A stretch of DNA of 62,500 nt from Agrobacterium genomosp. 13 str. CFBP 6927 (GCA_900012615.1 LT009756.1:2481966-2544465); one strand, 5' to 3'; positions 33,155 through 42,951 are shown, counted from the first letter of the stretch. Notes: a model not told the origin generated them from the letters alone. Made by a program: numbers and translations.

Positions 33155-34216
33155 TCAGGCCTGAATCAAGGCAATGCCACGGTTCCTGAAACCGAGCGTG
33201 ACATCGCTTGCCGGCGGCAGACTGGTCTCAACCGCATGGTCGACGATGAAGAGCGTGCCGATATCGGTCTCGACTTCATATTCGACATGACCGCCGAGAT
33301 AGGCGCTGTGCAGCACCCGCCCCGCAAGCCCCTGCCCGCCCGGCTGGCCGATGGAAATCGAGCCGGGGCGAACCGCAAGCTTTGCCGGGCCAGGCCGGGC
33401 GTTGCGTGCTGCAACCCTGTGATCCACACCGCCGACGCGGATGAGCGCATCTGGCCCCTCAAGGCTCAACACTTCACACCCAACGACATTCGCCTCGCCC
33501 ATGAAATCGGCGATGAAGGCGGAGGCCGGTGCTTCATAAAGGTCGCGTGGTGCACCCGACTGGGCGATCTCGCCATCCTTCATCACGATGATCCGGTCGG
33601 AAACCGCCAGCGCCTCATCCTGATCATGCGTCACATAAACGGCGGTAAAACCGAGCCGCTGCTGCAATTCGCGGATTTCGGTACGGACCCGGCGGCGAAG
33701 GCGGGCATCGAGGTTGGATAGTGGCTCATCGAGCAACAACACCTGCGGCTCCAGCACCAGCGCACGGGCAACCGCGACGCGCTGCTGCTGCCCGCCGGAG
33801 AGTTCGGCAGGCAGGCGGTGGCCCATGCCGGCGAGGCCGACGAGCTTCAGCCCCTCTTCCGCCTTTTCCCGCGCTTCCGCCTTGCGCAATCCCGAGGATT
33901 GCAGGCCATAGGCAACATTGTCGAGCGCGGTCATGTGCGGGAAAAGCGCATAGGACTGGAAGACCATCGAGACATCGCGCTCATTGGCCGGCAGCATGGT
34001 GACATCCTTGTCACCGATGAGGATGCGGCCGGAGGTGGGGTGTTCGAGGCCCGCCAGCATGCGCAGCGTCGTCGTCTTGCCGCAGCCGGAGGGGCCAAGC
34101 AGGGTCACCAGCGTGCCGGGCTCGATGGTGAGCGAGAGGTCGGGAATGGCGGTGAAGGCCCCGAAAGTCTTGCGGACATTCTGAAAGGTGACGGAACCGG
34201 GCTTTACGGAAATCAT
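33155..34216 (-). CDS. ABC transporter ATP-binding protein (FbpC/AfuC type)
   Basis: A 353-residue ATPase with Walker A GPSGCGKT (near residue 40), signature LSGGQQQRVA, Walker B LLLDEP and a C-terminal TOBE domain (about 285-350). This is the architecture of the iron(III)/hexose-phosphate/phosphonate group. The start overlaps the permease stop as ATGA. It powers the single fused permease encoded before it. The real solute is not clear: sequences called Fe3+ transporters include characterised hexose-phosphate importers (AfuABC). Confidence 0.87.
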   Translation of the reverse strand: MISVKPGSVTFQNVRKTFGAFTAIPDLSLTIEPGTLVTLLGPSGCGKTTTLRMLAGLEHPTSGRILIGDKDVTMLPANERDVSMVFQSYALFPHMTALDNVAYGLQSSGLRKAEAREKAEEGLKLVGLAGMGHRLPAELSGGQQQRVAVARALVLEPQVLLLDEPLSNLDARLRRRVRTEIRELQQRLGFTAVYVTHDQDEALAVSDRIIVMKDGEIAQSGAPRDLYEAPASAFIADFMGEANVVGCEVLSLEGPDALIRVGGVDHRVAARNARPGPAKLAVRPGSISIGQPGGQGLAGRVLHSAYLGGHVEYEVETDIGTLFIVDHAVETSLPPASDVTLGFRNRGIALIQA

Positions 34217-36465
34217 GCGGTTTTCTCCTGAGCGAGAGGAACGGAGGAAGCGGACGGCAGGCCGGCGACACGGTTTTCGCGACGCAGACGGCGCTCACCC
34301 ACGAGAAGCTGGAAGCCGGTAATGACCGTGATCATCACAACGATCAGCATCGAGGAATAGGCGATCGCCACACCGTATTCGCCGTTTTCGACGAGACCGA
34401 CGATATAGGACGTCGCCATGTTGTACTGCGCGCTGACAAGGAAGATGACGGCGCTGATTGAAGTGATGGCGCGCACGAAGGAATAGACCAGTGCGGCCGT
34501 GATTGCGGGCCTCAAGAGCGGCAGGATGACCTTGCGGATGGTGCGGAAACTATTGGCCCGCAGCGTCAGCGAGGCTTCATCGAGGCTCTTGTCGAGCTGG
34601 CTCATCGCCGCAATGCCGCCGCGCACGCCGACCGGCATGTTGCGGAAGACGAAGCAGGCGATGAGGATCAGCGCCGAGCCGGTCATTTCCACCGGCGGCA
34701 GGTTGAAGGCCATGATGTAGCTGACACCGATGACCGTGCCGGGAATGGCAAAGCTCATCATCAGCGCGAATTCGAACAGGTTCCGCCCGGCAAACTTCTG
34801 CCGCACGATGATATAGGCCGTCAGAAGACCGACGGCAGCGGTCAGCGGTGCCGAAACCAGCGCGATCTCCATGGTCGTCCAGAACGAGTTCCAGGCAACA
34901 CCCGTCCAGGCGATCGAGCCGTTCGAGAAGCTGACGGAAAAGGCGCGGATGTAGTGATCGAAGGTCAGGGAATTATCGAGACCCCAGGTCTTCACGAAAC
35001 CACCCACAAGGATCATGCCATAAACGACGATGGTGAAGACCATCCACGGCACGACGATGGCGTGAACACCAATGGACAGGCCGCGCGGCAGGGCGATATG
35101 CGCGCCGCTGTCGCCCTTCCCCGTCACCGTCGCGAAATTCTTGCCCGCCAGCCAGAAGCGCTGCGCAAGAAAGGCCGAAAGCGTGAAGCACAGGAGGATG
35201 ATCGCCAGAACCGCCGCACGCGAGGGATCGTTTTGCGAGCCGACGACAGCGAAGAAGATTTCCGTCGACAGCACGCCATGGGTGCCGCCAAGCACCAGCG
35301 GATTGCCGAAATCCGCCATGCTCTCGATAAAGCCGATAAGGAAGGCATTGGCGAGACCGGGTTTCATCAGCGGCAGCGACACCCGCCAGAAGGTGCGCCA
35401 GCGGTCGGCACGCAGCGTCTGCGAGGCTTCTTCCATCGACGGGCTGACGCCTTCGACCACGCCGATCAGCACCAGAAACGAAATGGGCGTGAAGGAAAGA
35501 ACCTGCGCGATCCAGATGCCGGTCATGCCATAAAGCCAGCGACCCGGCTCAATGCCGAAGAGATAGGAAAGCCACTCGGTGACGACACCGGCGCGACCGA
35601 AAAGCAGCGTCAGGGCAAGGCCGATGACGAAAGGCGGCGTGATGATCGGCAGAACGGTGAGAAGCCGCAGGCCTTTCTTGAAGGGAAAGCGGGTGCGGGT
35701 GGCGATCAGTGCAAAGCCGAGACCGAGCACGGTCGAGCCGAAGGCGGTCATCAGGGCGAGCAACAGCGTGCGCCAGGCAACACCGCAACGCTCTTCGCCT
35801 GTGACACAGCCAAGGCTCCAGATGCCGGGATCCTGAATATTACGAATGAAGCCATCGGCATTGAAGGAGCCGTCGAAATCCTGAACGGAAGCGACCAGCA
35901 TGCTGCCGATCGGATAGAAGACAAAAACCGTGACGAGGAAAACCAGAACGGAAATGGCGCCGACGACGAAGGCGTCGCCTTTCATGACGCCGCGTTCGGC
36001 AAGCCCGAAGGCGAAAAGCAGCACGAAGACGAACGACATGACGACGGCCCCTGCCCCCATGGAGGGCTGACCATCGGCAAGCATGCCGAAGAGGTTTTCG
36101 CTCACCGTCCAGCTCCAGCCGGTAAAGCCGATGGCCAGCCCCTGCAAGGCGAGGAAAACGAGGCCGGCGGCGCCGATAATGGCAAGCAGCCTGCCGCGCC
36201 GCATCGGTTCGCCGATAGGCCGAACAAGACACGCGGCGAGGAAAAAGACAACGATGCCGACCAGCCATGGTTTTCCATAGGACAGGATCTGCAGCACACC
36301 GGGCGCATTGCTGGCCGACGAGAAAAATCCGGAAAGCCAGCGAAAGCTGAAAAAGCCGCCTTCGATGCGATACCAGGGAAGAAGAATGAGGGCAAAAGCC
36401 CCGAGCGCCAGGACGATGTCCAGCCTGCGATTGCCACGTGTCATGGCCGACCTCGCTTGTTTCAT
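34213..36465 (-). CDS. Fused ABC transporter permease (FbpB/AfuB type)
   Basis: A 750-residue permease that contains two full BPD-type transmembrane domains in one chain, so it can form the channel alone. Each half has a loop with E-A-S-Q-T-L-R-A (near residue 345) or E-A-S-L-T-L-R-A (near residue 635), the EAA motif that contacts the ATPase. The N-terminus includes four extra hydrophobic segments before the first domain. ATG 36465 is used; ATG 36444 is an equally possible start. A hairpin lies between this gene and the binding-protein gene upstream. Confidence 0.87.
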   Translation of the reverse strand: MKQARSAMTRGNRRLDIVLALGAFALILLPWYRIEGGFFSFRWLSGFFSSASNAPGVLQILSYGKPWLVGIVVFFLAACLVRPIGEPMRRGRLLAIIGAAGLVFLALQGLAIGFTGWSWTVSENLFGMLADGQPSMGAGAVVMSFVFVLLFAFGLAERGVMKGDAFVVGAISVLVFLVTVFVFYPIGSMLVASVQDFDGSFNADGFIRNIQDPGIWSLGCVTGEERCGVAWRTLLLALMTAFGSTVLGLGFALIATRTRFPFKKGLRLLTVLPIITPPFVIGLALTLLFGRAGVVTEWLSYLFGIEPGRWLYGMTGIWIAQVLSFTPISFLVLIGVVEGVSPSMEEASQTLRADRWRTFWRVSLPLMKPGLANAFLIGFIESMADFGNPLVLGGTHGVLSTEIFFAVVGSQNDPSRAAVLAIILLCFTLSAFLAQRFWLAGKNFATVTGKGDSGAHIALPRGLSIGVHAIVVPWMVFTIVVYGMILVGGFVKTWGLDNSLTFDHYIRAFSVSFSNGSIAWTGVAWNSFWTTMEIALVSAPLTAAVGLLTAYIIVRQKFAGRNLFEFALMMSFAIPGTVIGVSYIMAFNLPPVEMTGSALILIACFVFRNMPVGVRGGIAAMSQLDKSLDEASLTLRANSFRTIRKVILPLLRPAITAALVYSFVRAITSISAVIFLVSAQYNMATSYIVGLVENGEYGVAIAYSSMLIVVMITVITGFQLLVGERRLRRENRVAGLPSASSVPLAQEKTA

Positions 36466-36488
36466 GCCGATGAAAGAGTGGCGGACAC

Positions 36489-36507
36489 CCCGGCTTAAAA
36501 AGCCGGG
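36489..36507 (-). terminator. Intra-operon hairpin between binding-protein and permease genes
   Basis: CCCGGCTT/AAGCCGGG, an 8-bp stem with a 3-base loop, lies in the 77-bp gap after the binding-protein stop. There is no T-tract. Such hairpins often stabilise or truncate the upstream message, so that the binding protein is made in excess over the permease. Confidence 0.45.
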
Positions 36508-36542
36508 ATGCCTGTCGCCGGAGTTAAGATCAGTGTTTCAGA

Positions 36543-37568
36543 TCAGTTGGCGACCGCACCGACCTCGCGGTCCCAGCGTTCCAGCAGCGCCTTGCGCTTG
36601 GCCGGATCGCCATAGGTCTTGAAGTCATAGTCGATGAGCTTGATGTCCTCGAACTTCGGCGCTTCCTTCGGCACTTCCGCCGTCTTGTTGGAGGGAAGCT
36701 GGAAGGACTTGGCGTCCTTCATGCGCGACTGCACTTCCGGCGTGAGCGCCCAGTCGTACCAGGTCTTCGCATTGTCGAGATTGCGGGCGCCCTTGATGAT
36801 CGACATGGAGCCGATTTCATAGCCGGTACCTTCGCAGGGCGCGATGGACTTGACCGGGAAACCTTCTGCCGTCTGCGCTACCGCATCATGCATGAAGACG
36901 ATGCCGAGCGCCGTTTCGCCACGTGCCGCCGCCTTTACCGGTGCCGAACCGGACTTGGTATATTGCGAGATATTGGCGTTGAGCTTTTTCAGATAGTCGA
37001 TCGCCTGATCTTCGCCCATGATCTGCACGAGCGAGGCAAGCGCTGTATAAGCTGTGCCCGACGAGTTGGGATTGGCGATCTGGATTTCACCCTTCAGTTC
37101 CGGCGCCAGCAGGTCAGCCCAGCACTTCGGCTCCTTGTAACCCTTCGACTTGAAGATTTCCGTGTTGTAGCCCCAGCCCAGCGCACCGGCATAAACGCCG
37201 ACAGTCCTGTAACCCGTGCTTTCGGCCTGTTTCACGGCCCAGTCCTGCAACTGGTCGAGCATTGGCGACTTGTATTCCAGCGTCAGGTTTTCGGACGCCG
37301 CCTGCATGTGCGGATCGCCGGTGCCGGCCCACCAGATATCGGTCTTCGGGTTGCGGGCTTCCGCACGCACCTTGGCATAGGTTTCGCCGGAAGACAGGCG
37401 CACCATATTGACCTTGATGTCGTGCGACTTTTCGAAATCGCCCTTCATCTGCTCGCAGATGACGACATCGGCCGAGCAGATGAGGTTGAGTTCTCCCGCC
37501 GCCTGTGCGGAAACGGCGCTCAATGCCGTGCCGGCAAAAAGCAGGGTAGAAAGTATCGTCAGTCGCAT
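36543..37568 (-). CDS. Periplasmic substrate-binding protein (FbpA/AfuA type), transporter component
   Basis: A 341-residue exported protein (signal peptide ending A-Q-A-A, about 23 residues) of the FbpA/AfuA class. Landmarks are W-W-A-G-T-G-D-P-H, N-P-N-S-S-G-T-A, and P-C-E-G-T-G-Y-E. The S-S-G-T-A loop and lack of the paired tyrosines of true ferric-binding proteins fit a phosphorylated organic solute better than iron. The ribosome site AGGAGG is strong. It is encoded next to the permease. A second, related binding protein precedes it. Confidence 0.85.
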   Translation of the reverse strand: MRLTILSTLLFAGTALSAVSAQAAGELNLICSADVVICEQMKGDFEKSHDIKVNMVRLSSGETYAKVRAEARNPKTDIWWAGTGDPHMQAASENLTLEYKSPMLDQLQDWAVKQAESTGYRTVGVYAGALGWGYNTEIFKSKGYKEPKCWADLLAPELKGEIQIANPNSSGTAYTALASLVQIMGEDQAIDYLKKLNANISQYTKSGSAPVKAAARGETALGIVFMHDAVAQTAEGFPVKSIAPCEGTGYEIGSMSIIKGARNLDNAKTWYDWALTPEVQSRMKDAKSFQLPSNKTAEVPKEAPKFEDIKLIDYDFKTYGDPAKRKALLERWDREVGAVAN

Positions 37569-37680
37569 GGTTATCCTCCTGTAGCTTGCGTCTGAATTCT
37601 TGGGCGGCGCGCAGACATGGCGCTGCCGGTCGCGGCGCCCTGCGGCGCGCGCTGTCTTTTTGAGGTGCTGGTTTCTGACC

Positions 37681-38709
37681 CTACTGGGTCTGGCTCGGGT
37701 GGATTTCGCTATCGAAGCGGCTCAATAACCGACTTCGCTCTTCCGGCTGTCCGAAGGTGGCGAAGTCGTAATCCACCATCTTGATCATCGATATGTCAGG
37801 CGCCGTCAGCGGCAATGTCGCCCGGGCGTTTGATGGCACCTGATTTTGCCCGGCCTTGGCCCCGGTCGCCTGCCCCTCCGGGCTCAGCGCGAATTCAACG
37901 AAGGCCTGTGCCAGCGCATCATTGTGGTTGCCCTTGACGATGCTGACCGCCCCGATCTCATAGCCCGTCCCCTCGCAGGGCGCGACGATCACCAGCGGGA
38001 AACCTTCGATCTTCTGGGTCACGGCATCATGCATGAAAGAAATGCCGATCACGATCTCGCCCCGCGCCGCCGCCTTGACCGGCGCTGCACCAACCTTGGT
38101 ATAGCTCACGACGTTCTGATTGAGCTTCGCCATGAAACCAAAAGCCTCCTCCTCGCCGAAGAGCTGAACAAGGGTGGCCAGCATGGTGAAGGCCGTGCCA
38201 GAATAGTTCGGATTGCCGGTCAGGATGTGGCCGCGATAGATATCCTTCGCGAGGTCCTTCCAGCAGGTCGGTGCAGGCAGGTTGTTCTTCGCGAGCAGTT
38301 CCGAATTATAGGCAAAACCAAGTGCACCGGCATAGATGCCAGCCGATTTCGAGCCGGACATCGCATAGAAATTCTGCGCCCAGGGCAGCAGATCCCGCTG
38401 ATGCACGGGCGTGTACTCTTCCAGCAGGCCTTCCGAGCCGGCCTGCAAATGGGTATCGCCAGTACCGCCCCACCAGACGTCGACGGTGGGATGGGTTCGT
38501 TCGGCACGAATCTGGTCGAGAATTTCGCCGGTGCTCTTCCTCACCATCGAAATCTCGAGACCTGCCTTGGCTTCGAAAGCCCGCTGCATGGTCAAACACC
38601 AAGCCTCGTCGACGCCGCAAAGGACGTTCAACTTCGGCTCGGCCATGCCATGCCCTGCGCCGCACAGCCATAGGACCATGCTCGCCGCAAGTGCGGTCAA
38701 TGCTTTCAA
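37681..38709 (-). CDS. Second FbpA/AfuA-type periplasmic binding protein
   Basis: A 342-residue paralogue of the protein at 36543; the two share W-W-G/A-G-T-G-D, N-P-N-Y/S-S-G-T-A and P-C-E-G-T-G-Y-E. It starts at TTG 38709, six bases after GGGAGG, with a signal peptide that ends near G-M-A. The weak start codon suggests a lower protein level than the transporter-linked paralogue. It lies right beside, and divergent from, the two-component genes. It could present the solute to the kinase, as binding proteins such as TorT do for TorS-like kinases; that is inference. Confidence 0.82.
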   Translation of the reverse strand: MKALTALAASMVLWLCGAGHGMAEPKLNVLCGVDEAWCLTMQRAFEAKAGLEISMVRKSTGEILDQIRAERTHPTVDVWWGGTGDTHLQAGSEGLLEEYTPVHQRDLLPWAQNFYAMSGSKSAGIYAGALGFAYNSELLAKNNLPAPTCWKDLAKDIYRGHILTGNPNYSGTAFTMLATLVQLFGEEEAFGFMAKLNQNVVSYTKVGAAPVKAAARGEIVIGISFMHDAVTQKIEGFPLVIVAPCEGTGYEIGAVSIVKGNHNDALAQAFVEFALSPEGQATGAKAGQNQVPSNARATLPLTAPDISMIKMVDYDFATFGQPEERSRLLSRFDSEIHPSQTQ

Positions 38710-38918
38710 TTAAGCCTCCCTGCCTGGAACCTCCCCGTTCCAGTCTCCACCAACAGCATGTCACATCCTGCCCGCGCCGCAATCGAAGAATGGTTACCAA
38801 TCTTTCACCGCACCGCCGAACAAGATTACAGATATTACAATTATGACAGGAGAGATAACCAGCGAGCCTTTGAAGATCGCCGTCACCGTGCCTATGATGA
38901 TGGCGGGAGGAAGATACA

Positions 38919-39665
38919 GTGCTTAATCAGAAGGTTCGCATTCTGATCGTCGAGGACGATCCGGATATGGCAGAGCTCATCTCGGACCTTGTCGAGGCCG
39001 AAGGCTGGCTGCCCACCTGCGCCCGGTCCGCCGAGGAGGCGGACGAGATACTGGCGAAGGACGTGATGCAGCTTGTGCTGGTCGACCACAATCTGCCCGG
39101 CACATCAGGTCGGACCTTTGCCCAGAGACTGCGCAGCAAGGCCGACATCGACATCGGCATCGTCATGGTAACAGCTGCCGGCAGCGCCGCCGACCGGGTT
39201 CTGGGCCTCGAGACGGCCGCCGACGATTACGTGGTCAAACCCTTCGAACCCATCGAACTCACGGCCCGGATCAAGGCCGTTCTGCGCCGGACGATCCCCT
39301 CGCTGAAACAGGAAAAGGATAGCGAGCGCGATCATGGCCGCGCTACACTCAACCTCGGCGACTGGGCGATTGATCTCGATGCGCGGCGGGCGGTCTGCCT
39401 CAGCGATCGCAGCAAGACGCTGACGAGCGCCGAATTCGCGCTTCTGGAGATTCTGGCCGAAACGCCCAACCAGCCCGTCAGCCGCTCGCAAATACTCGAC
39501 AGACTGGGTTCCGAAAGCGACCGCTACATCGACAGAAATGTCGATGTGCTGGTGCTGCGGCTGAGGCGCAAGATCGAGCGTAATCCGGACCTGCCGCGTC
39601 ACATCAAGACGCGGCGCGGCAAGGGTTATGTGCTGCATACCGACGAGGGCGAGCTTTCCCCGTGA
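38919..39665 (+). CDS. OmpR-family response regulator of the transporter locus
   Basis: A 248-residue regulator that starts at GTG 38919, eight bases after GGGAGG. Receiver domain with the phosphorylated Asp56 (V-L-V-D-H-N-L-P) and K-P-F; winged-helix domain at about 145-245 ending R-R-G-K-G-Y-V-L. It is divergent from the transporter operon across a 209-bp gap, the obvious site for control of both. The stop overlaps the kinase start as GTGA. Confidence 0.88.
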   Translation: MLNQKVRILIVEDDPDMAELISDLVEAEGWLPTCARSAEEADEILAKDVMQLVLVDHNLPGTSGRTFAQRLRSKADIDIGIVMVTAAGSAADRVLGLETAADDYVVKPFEPIELTARIKAVLRRTIPSLKQEKDSERDHGRATLNLGDWAIDLDARRAVCLSDRSKTLTSAEFALLEILAETPNQPVSRSQILDRLGSESDRYIDRNVDVLVLRLRRKIERNPDLPRHIKTRRGKGYVLHTDEGELSP

Positions 39666-41770
39666 TCAGCCGCTCCTTCCTCTCATCCATCGCCTTTCGC
39701 CTGCCCTTTGCGATCGTCTTCATCTGCATCCTCGTTTTCAGCCTCTCGGCCATCGCCATTTACGGCCTGCAGCGCGCCCGTGATGAAATGGCGGCCTATG
39801 GGTTGCAGGCCTTTTCCAGCCTCGCCAAGGCGTCCCTGGTCTCACGACAGGTCTCGGACCTCGTCTCCAGCGCCCCCTTCCTGATGAACGCCGCCTCTCC
39901 CTATCGCGTTTCCAGCGAGAGCCGGTCCGTCGTTCAGCAGGTTGATATTCTGCTGGAAATGACACGGCCGGGCAGCGACGATCGGGTCACACGCGGCTTT
40001 TCCAACGACCGCATTGTCGAACTTCTCCAGCTTATCAGGGCGCAGACGCTGGATCTGGCAAAGGATGCCGATGCGGCGCAGGGCCACAAGGCGGACGCGG
40101 CAGCGGCGCTCGGCGAAATCGCCACCGGCCGGGGTATCGTCGATCCTGAACTGCGCCGGCGAATGAACGGCATCGTGCAGGCCGCATCCGCATCCGACAG
40201 CCTCTTCCAGCTGGGCGAACTGCGCCGCCGCTACGTCGCCGAAACCACGGCACGTCAGGAAGGTTATCCCGGCGAGCGGCTTCCCGTGGCGGAAATGCAG
40301 CCCTATGAGCGGGTCTTCGAGGCCCAGAGCCGCTATCTTCTTGAAATGTTCGCAATCCGCGCGTCGGTATCGCGGCTTCACACCGTGTCGCGCGATCTCT
40401 CCCATGTCACGGAAACCCAGGGCGACGCGGTTGCCCGCAGCCTGAACGAGGACCTGATCTCGACCTCCGATGCCCTTAGCCGGCTGCTGGTCATCGTCGC
40501 CGTCGCATCGCTTCTGGTTCTGGTGGTGGCGATTTTCTCGATCCGCTCGGTGATGCGCGTCTCGCGCGGTATCGCCTCTCTCTCCAACGGCATGAACGCG
40601 CTTGCCAAGGGAGAGAAGGATGTCGGCCCGCCTTCCTACACCGGGCCCGAGACGGAGTTGATCCGCCTGCTCGATGCCTTCCGTGCCTTCCATGACAGCG
40701 TCGACCGGGTCTCGCGCCTCAGACGCACGGCGGAAGCGGCGGCGCGCACCATCCGCTCGACCTTCCGCAACATGAATGAGGGAATAGCGCTGTTCGATCC
40801 GGCTGGCCGGCCGATCACCATGAACCGCCGCATCATCGAGCTTGTCGGACGCTCCGGCTCATCGCGAAAGCTGCCGCTTCGCCGTTTTGTCGAACCGATC
40901 CCGGAAATCGACCCCGCATTATTGCCCTTTGAAAGCGGGCACGGCGAGTTGATGGACCGCGCCGTCGTGCGCCATCGCACCGCAGATCAGCTGGTGATCG
41001 AAGTCTCGATGTCACGCCAGCCGGATGGCGGCATCGTCCTGCTCGCCCGTGATGTGACGGCTCTCGATCGCCAGGAAGCAGAAGCCGTAAAGGCCCAGCG
41101 ACTGGACGGTATCATGCGCATGACCCACCAGGTCAGCCATGAGGTGGGCAACATGATCGGCATCATCACCGGCAGTCTCGGCCTCCTGGAGCGGGAAGCC
41201 GGTTTCAACGACCGCCAGAAACGGCACATCGCCCGTATCCGCAAGGCGGCGGATCGCGGCCGGTCTCTCGCCAGCAGCATGCTGACCATCGGCAGCCAGC
41301 AGCCGATCCATGCCAGCCACATCAACGTCGCAAACCTGCTGCGCGGCATGGCCGATATTCTCGAGATCGCGGTCGGCCCTAAATGCCGGATCGCGCTTGA
41401 TCTCGATGACGACCTTCCGTCGATCCAACTCGATCCTGCGCTCTTCGAACAGTCCATCCTCAATCTCTGCCTGAATGCCGCAGCGGCCATGCCGGACGGC
41501 GGCCTGATCTTGATCGAGGCCACGGCCGAGAAGGATGTGCTGGTCATTGCCGTTACCGACGAGGGCATCGGCATGACGCCCGAGGCCGTGGACAAGGCAT
41601 TCGAACCCTATTTCACCACACGCGAAGAATATGGCGGCGCGGGTCTCGGCCTCGCCATGGTCTACGGCTTCGTCCGCCAGAGCGGCGGCGAGGCGCATAT
41701 CCGTTCAAAACCCGGCGAAGGCGCAAGGGTGCAGCTGACTTTTCCGGCAGGCACCGACCACATGAAATAG
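39662..41770 (+). CDS. Sensor histidine kinase with large periplasmic helical sensor (PgtB/TorS-like)
   Basis: A 702-residue kinase starting at GTG 39662. Membrane helices near residues 13-35 and 278-300 enclose about 240 residues of mostly helical periplasmic sequence, like TorS/PgtB sensors. There follow a HAMP domain, a PAS-like region (about 365-455), an H-box with His493 in V-S-H-E-V-G-N, and an ATPase domain with N-box (L-N-A-A-A-A) and G2 (G-A-G-L-G-L). Kinases of this build often read solute through a periplasmic binding protein. It faces the FbpA-like genes, so it probably senses the transported solute. Confidence 0.85.
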   Translation: MISRSFLSSIAFRLPFAIVFICILVFSLSAIAIYGLQRARDEMAAYGLQAFSSLAKASLVSRQVSDLVSSAPFLMNAASPYRVSSESRSVVQQVDILLEMTRPGSDDRVTRGFSNDRIVELLQLIRAQTLDLAKDADAAQGHKADAAAALGEIATGRGIVDPELRRRMNGIVQAASASDSLFQLGELRRRYVAETTARQEGYPGERLPVAEMQPYERVFEAQSRYLLEMFAIRASVSRLHTVSRDLSHVTETQGDAVARSLNEDLISTSDALSRLLVIVAVASLLVLVVAIFSIRSVMRVSRGIASLSNGMNALAKGEKDVGPPSYTGPETELIRLLDAFRAFHDSVDRVSRLRRTAEAAARTIRSTFRNMNEGIALFDPAGRPITMNRRIIELVGRSGSSRKLPLRRFVEPIPEIDPALLPFESGHGELMDRAVVRHRTADQLVIEVSMSRQPDGGIVLLARDVTALDRQEAEAVKAQRLDGIMRMTHQVSHEVGNMIGIITGSLGLLEREAGFNDRQKRHIARIRKAADRGRSLASSMLTIGSQQPIHASHINVANLLRGMADILEIAVGPKCRIALDLDDDLPSIQLDPALFEQSILNLCLNAAAAMPDGGLILIEATAEKDVLVIAVTDEGIGMTPEAVDKAFEPYFTTREEYGGAGLGLAMVYGFVRQSGGEAHIRSKPGEGARVQLTFPAGTDHMK

Positions 41771-41790
41771 GGTGCCGGCCCAGCTATTGC

Positions 41791-42711
41791 CTAGCTGGCT
41801 GCCGTGCTCTGCGGCACTGGCCGATCATCGACAGGATGACGCAGGAGATTGGCGTGCTTCGATGGCGGCATTCCGAAAACCCGAACATATTCGCGCGAAA
41901 ACTGCGACGGGCTTGAATAGCCAACCTGAAACCCCGCGCTTGCCGCATCCAGCCCTTCGCTGAGCATCAGGCGTCTTGCCTCCTGCAATCGCAGTTCCGC
42001 CCGGAATTCCAACGGGCTCATCAAGGTGATCGCCTTGAAATGAGCGTGAAAGGTGGAGCGGCTCATTCCGGCTATTTCGGCCGCCGTCTCGATGGGGCAG
42101 GCTTCGCGGAAATGGCCTCTGATCCAGACGATTGCCCGGGCAATCTGATGGAGATGGGTACCCGCCTGCGCCATGTGCCGGACAACGTCACCGCCCGGCC
42201 CGGTCAGCAGCCGATAAAGTATTTCCCGCAGCGCCAGAGGCGCAATCGCGTCAATATCGTCAGGCGTATCCAGAAGGCTCAACAGGCGTGCCGCCGCATC
42301 GAGCACCCCGGGATTGGTCGCATTCAGCAGCAGACCGGCCGGCGGTCGGGATTTTCCGGGAGATTTCGACGGATAGCGGATCGCCAGTTCCGCCAGCTCG
42401 ACCGTATCGAGATCGAGCTGCATGCACAGATATGGCTCTTCCGCGCTCGCCTCGATGACGGAGCCCATGACGGGAAGATCGACGGAGGCGATCAGATAAC
42501 GCGATTTGTCATAGATGAAGGCCGATTGCCCCAGCATAGCCTGCTTGCGGCCCTGCGCCACAAGGCAAAGCGTCGGCTCATAGATCACCGGCATGGGGAG
42601 GGTCGGGTGGGAGCAGCGGATGAGCTTCACCCCCGGTAACCGGCATTCAAAAGTGCCGTCTCGCGGCGCGTGTCGGGTGATGATATCGACGATATGGTGG
42701 TCCGGGGTCAT
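41791..42711 (-). CDS. AraC-family transcriptional regulator
   Basis: A 306-residue regulator. The N-terminal ~190 residues match the AraC-type cupin region (Y-E-P-T-L-C-L-V-A-Q-G and L-Y-D); the two C-terminal helix-turn-helix motifs lie at about 205-295 (M-S-R-S-T-F-H-A-H-F and V-G-Y-S-S-P-S-Q-F-S-R-E-Y). It is divergent from the aldo/keto reductase gene and probably controls it; AraC/aldo-keto reductase pairs of this kind are common. The gap to the convergent kinase gene is only 20 bp and contains a short inverted repeat. Confidence 0.88.
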   Translation of the reverse strand: MTPDHHIVDIITRHAPRDGTFECRLPGVKLIRCSHPTLPMPVIYEPTLCLVAQGRKQAMLGQSAFIYDKSRYLIASVDLPVMGSVIEASAEEPYLCMQLDLDTVELAELAIRYPSKSPGKSRPPAGLLLNATNPGVLDAAARLLSLLDTPDDIDAIAPLALREILYRLLTGPGGDVVRHMAQAGTHLHQIARAIVWIRGHFREACPIETAAEIAGMSRSTFHAHFKAITLMSPLEFRAELRLQEARRLMLSEGLDAASAGFQVGYSSPSQFSREYVRVFGMPPSKHANLLRHPVDDRPVPQSTAAS

Positions 42712-42951
42712 TCGCCACTTATCTCATATGCGTCCGCGCGACGAAAGTCTGAACCGCGCTTCTCGGACAATCGTGCAAGAATAACGGACAATATTTCGGT
42801 CCGACAAGGCAGTCCTGGCCTGCCCACTTGAGATAATCGTGCAAGAATTCCGGAAATCCGGTCTACCGCCCTCACAGGTCTTTCGCGGAAAAAGGTGTCA
42901 CCCACCCGGCGCATCCCAGCGCTTCAACGAAGACCAATGGAGTATACCAAC

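Noticed and set aside
34954..36498. 514-residue plus-strand frame opposite the fused permease
   Set aside because: Charged, low-information antisense sequence of a membrane protein gene.
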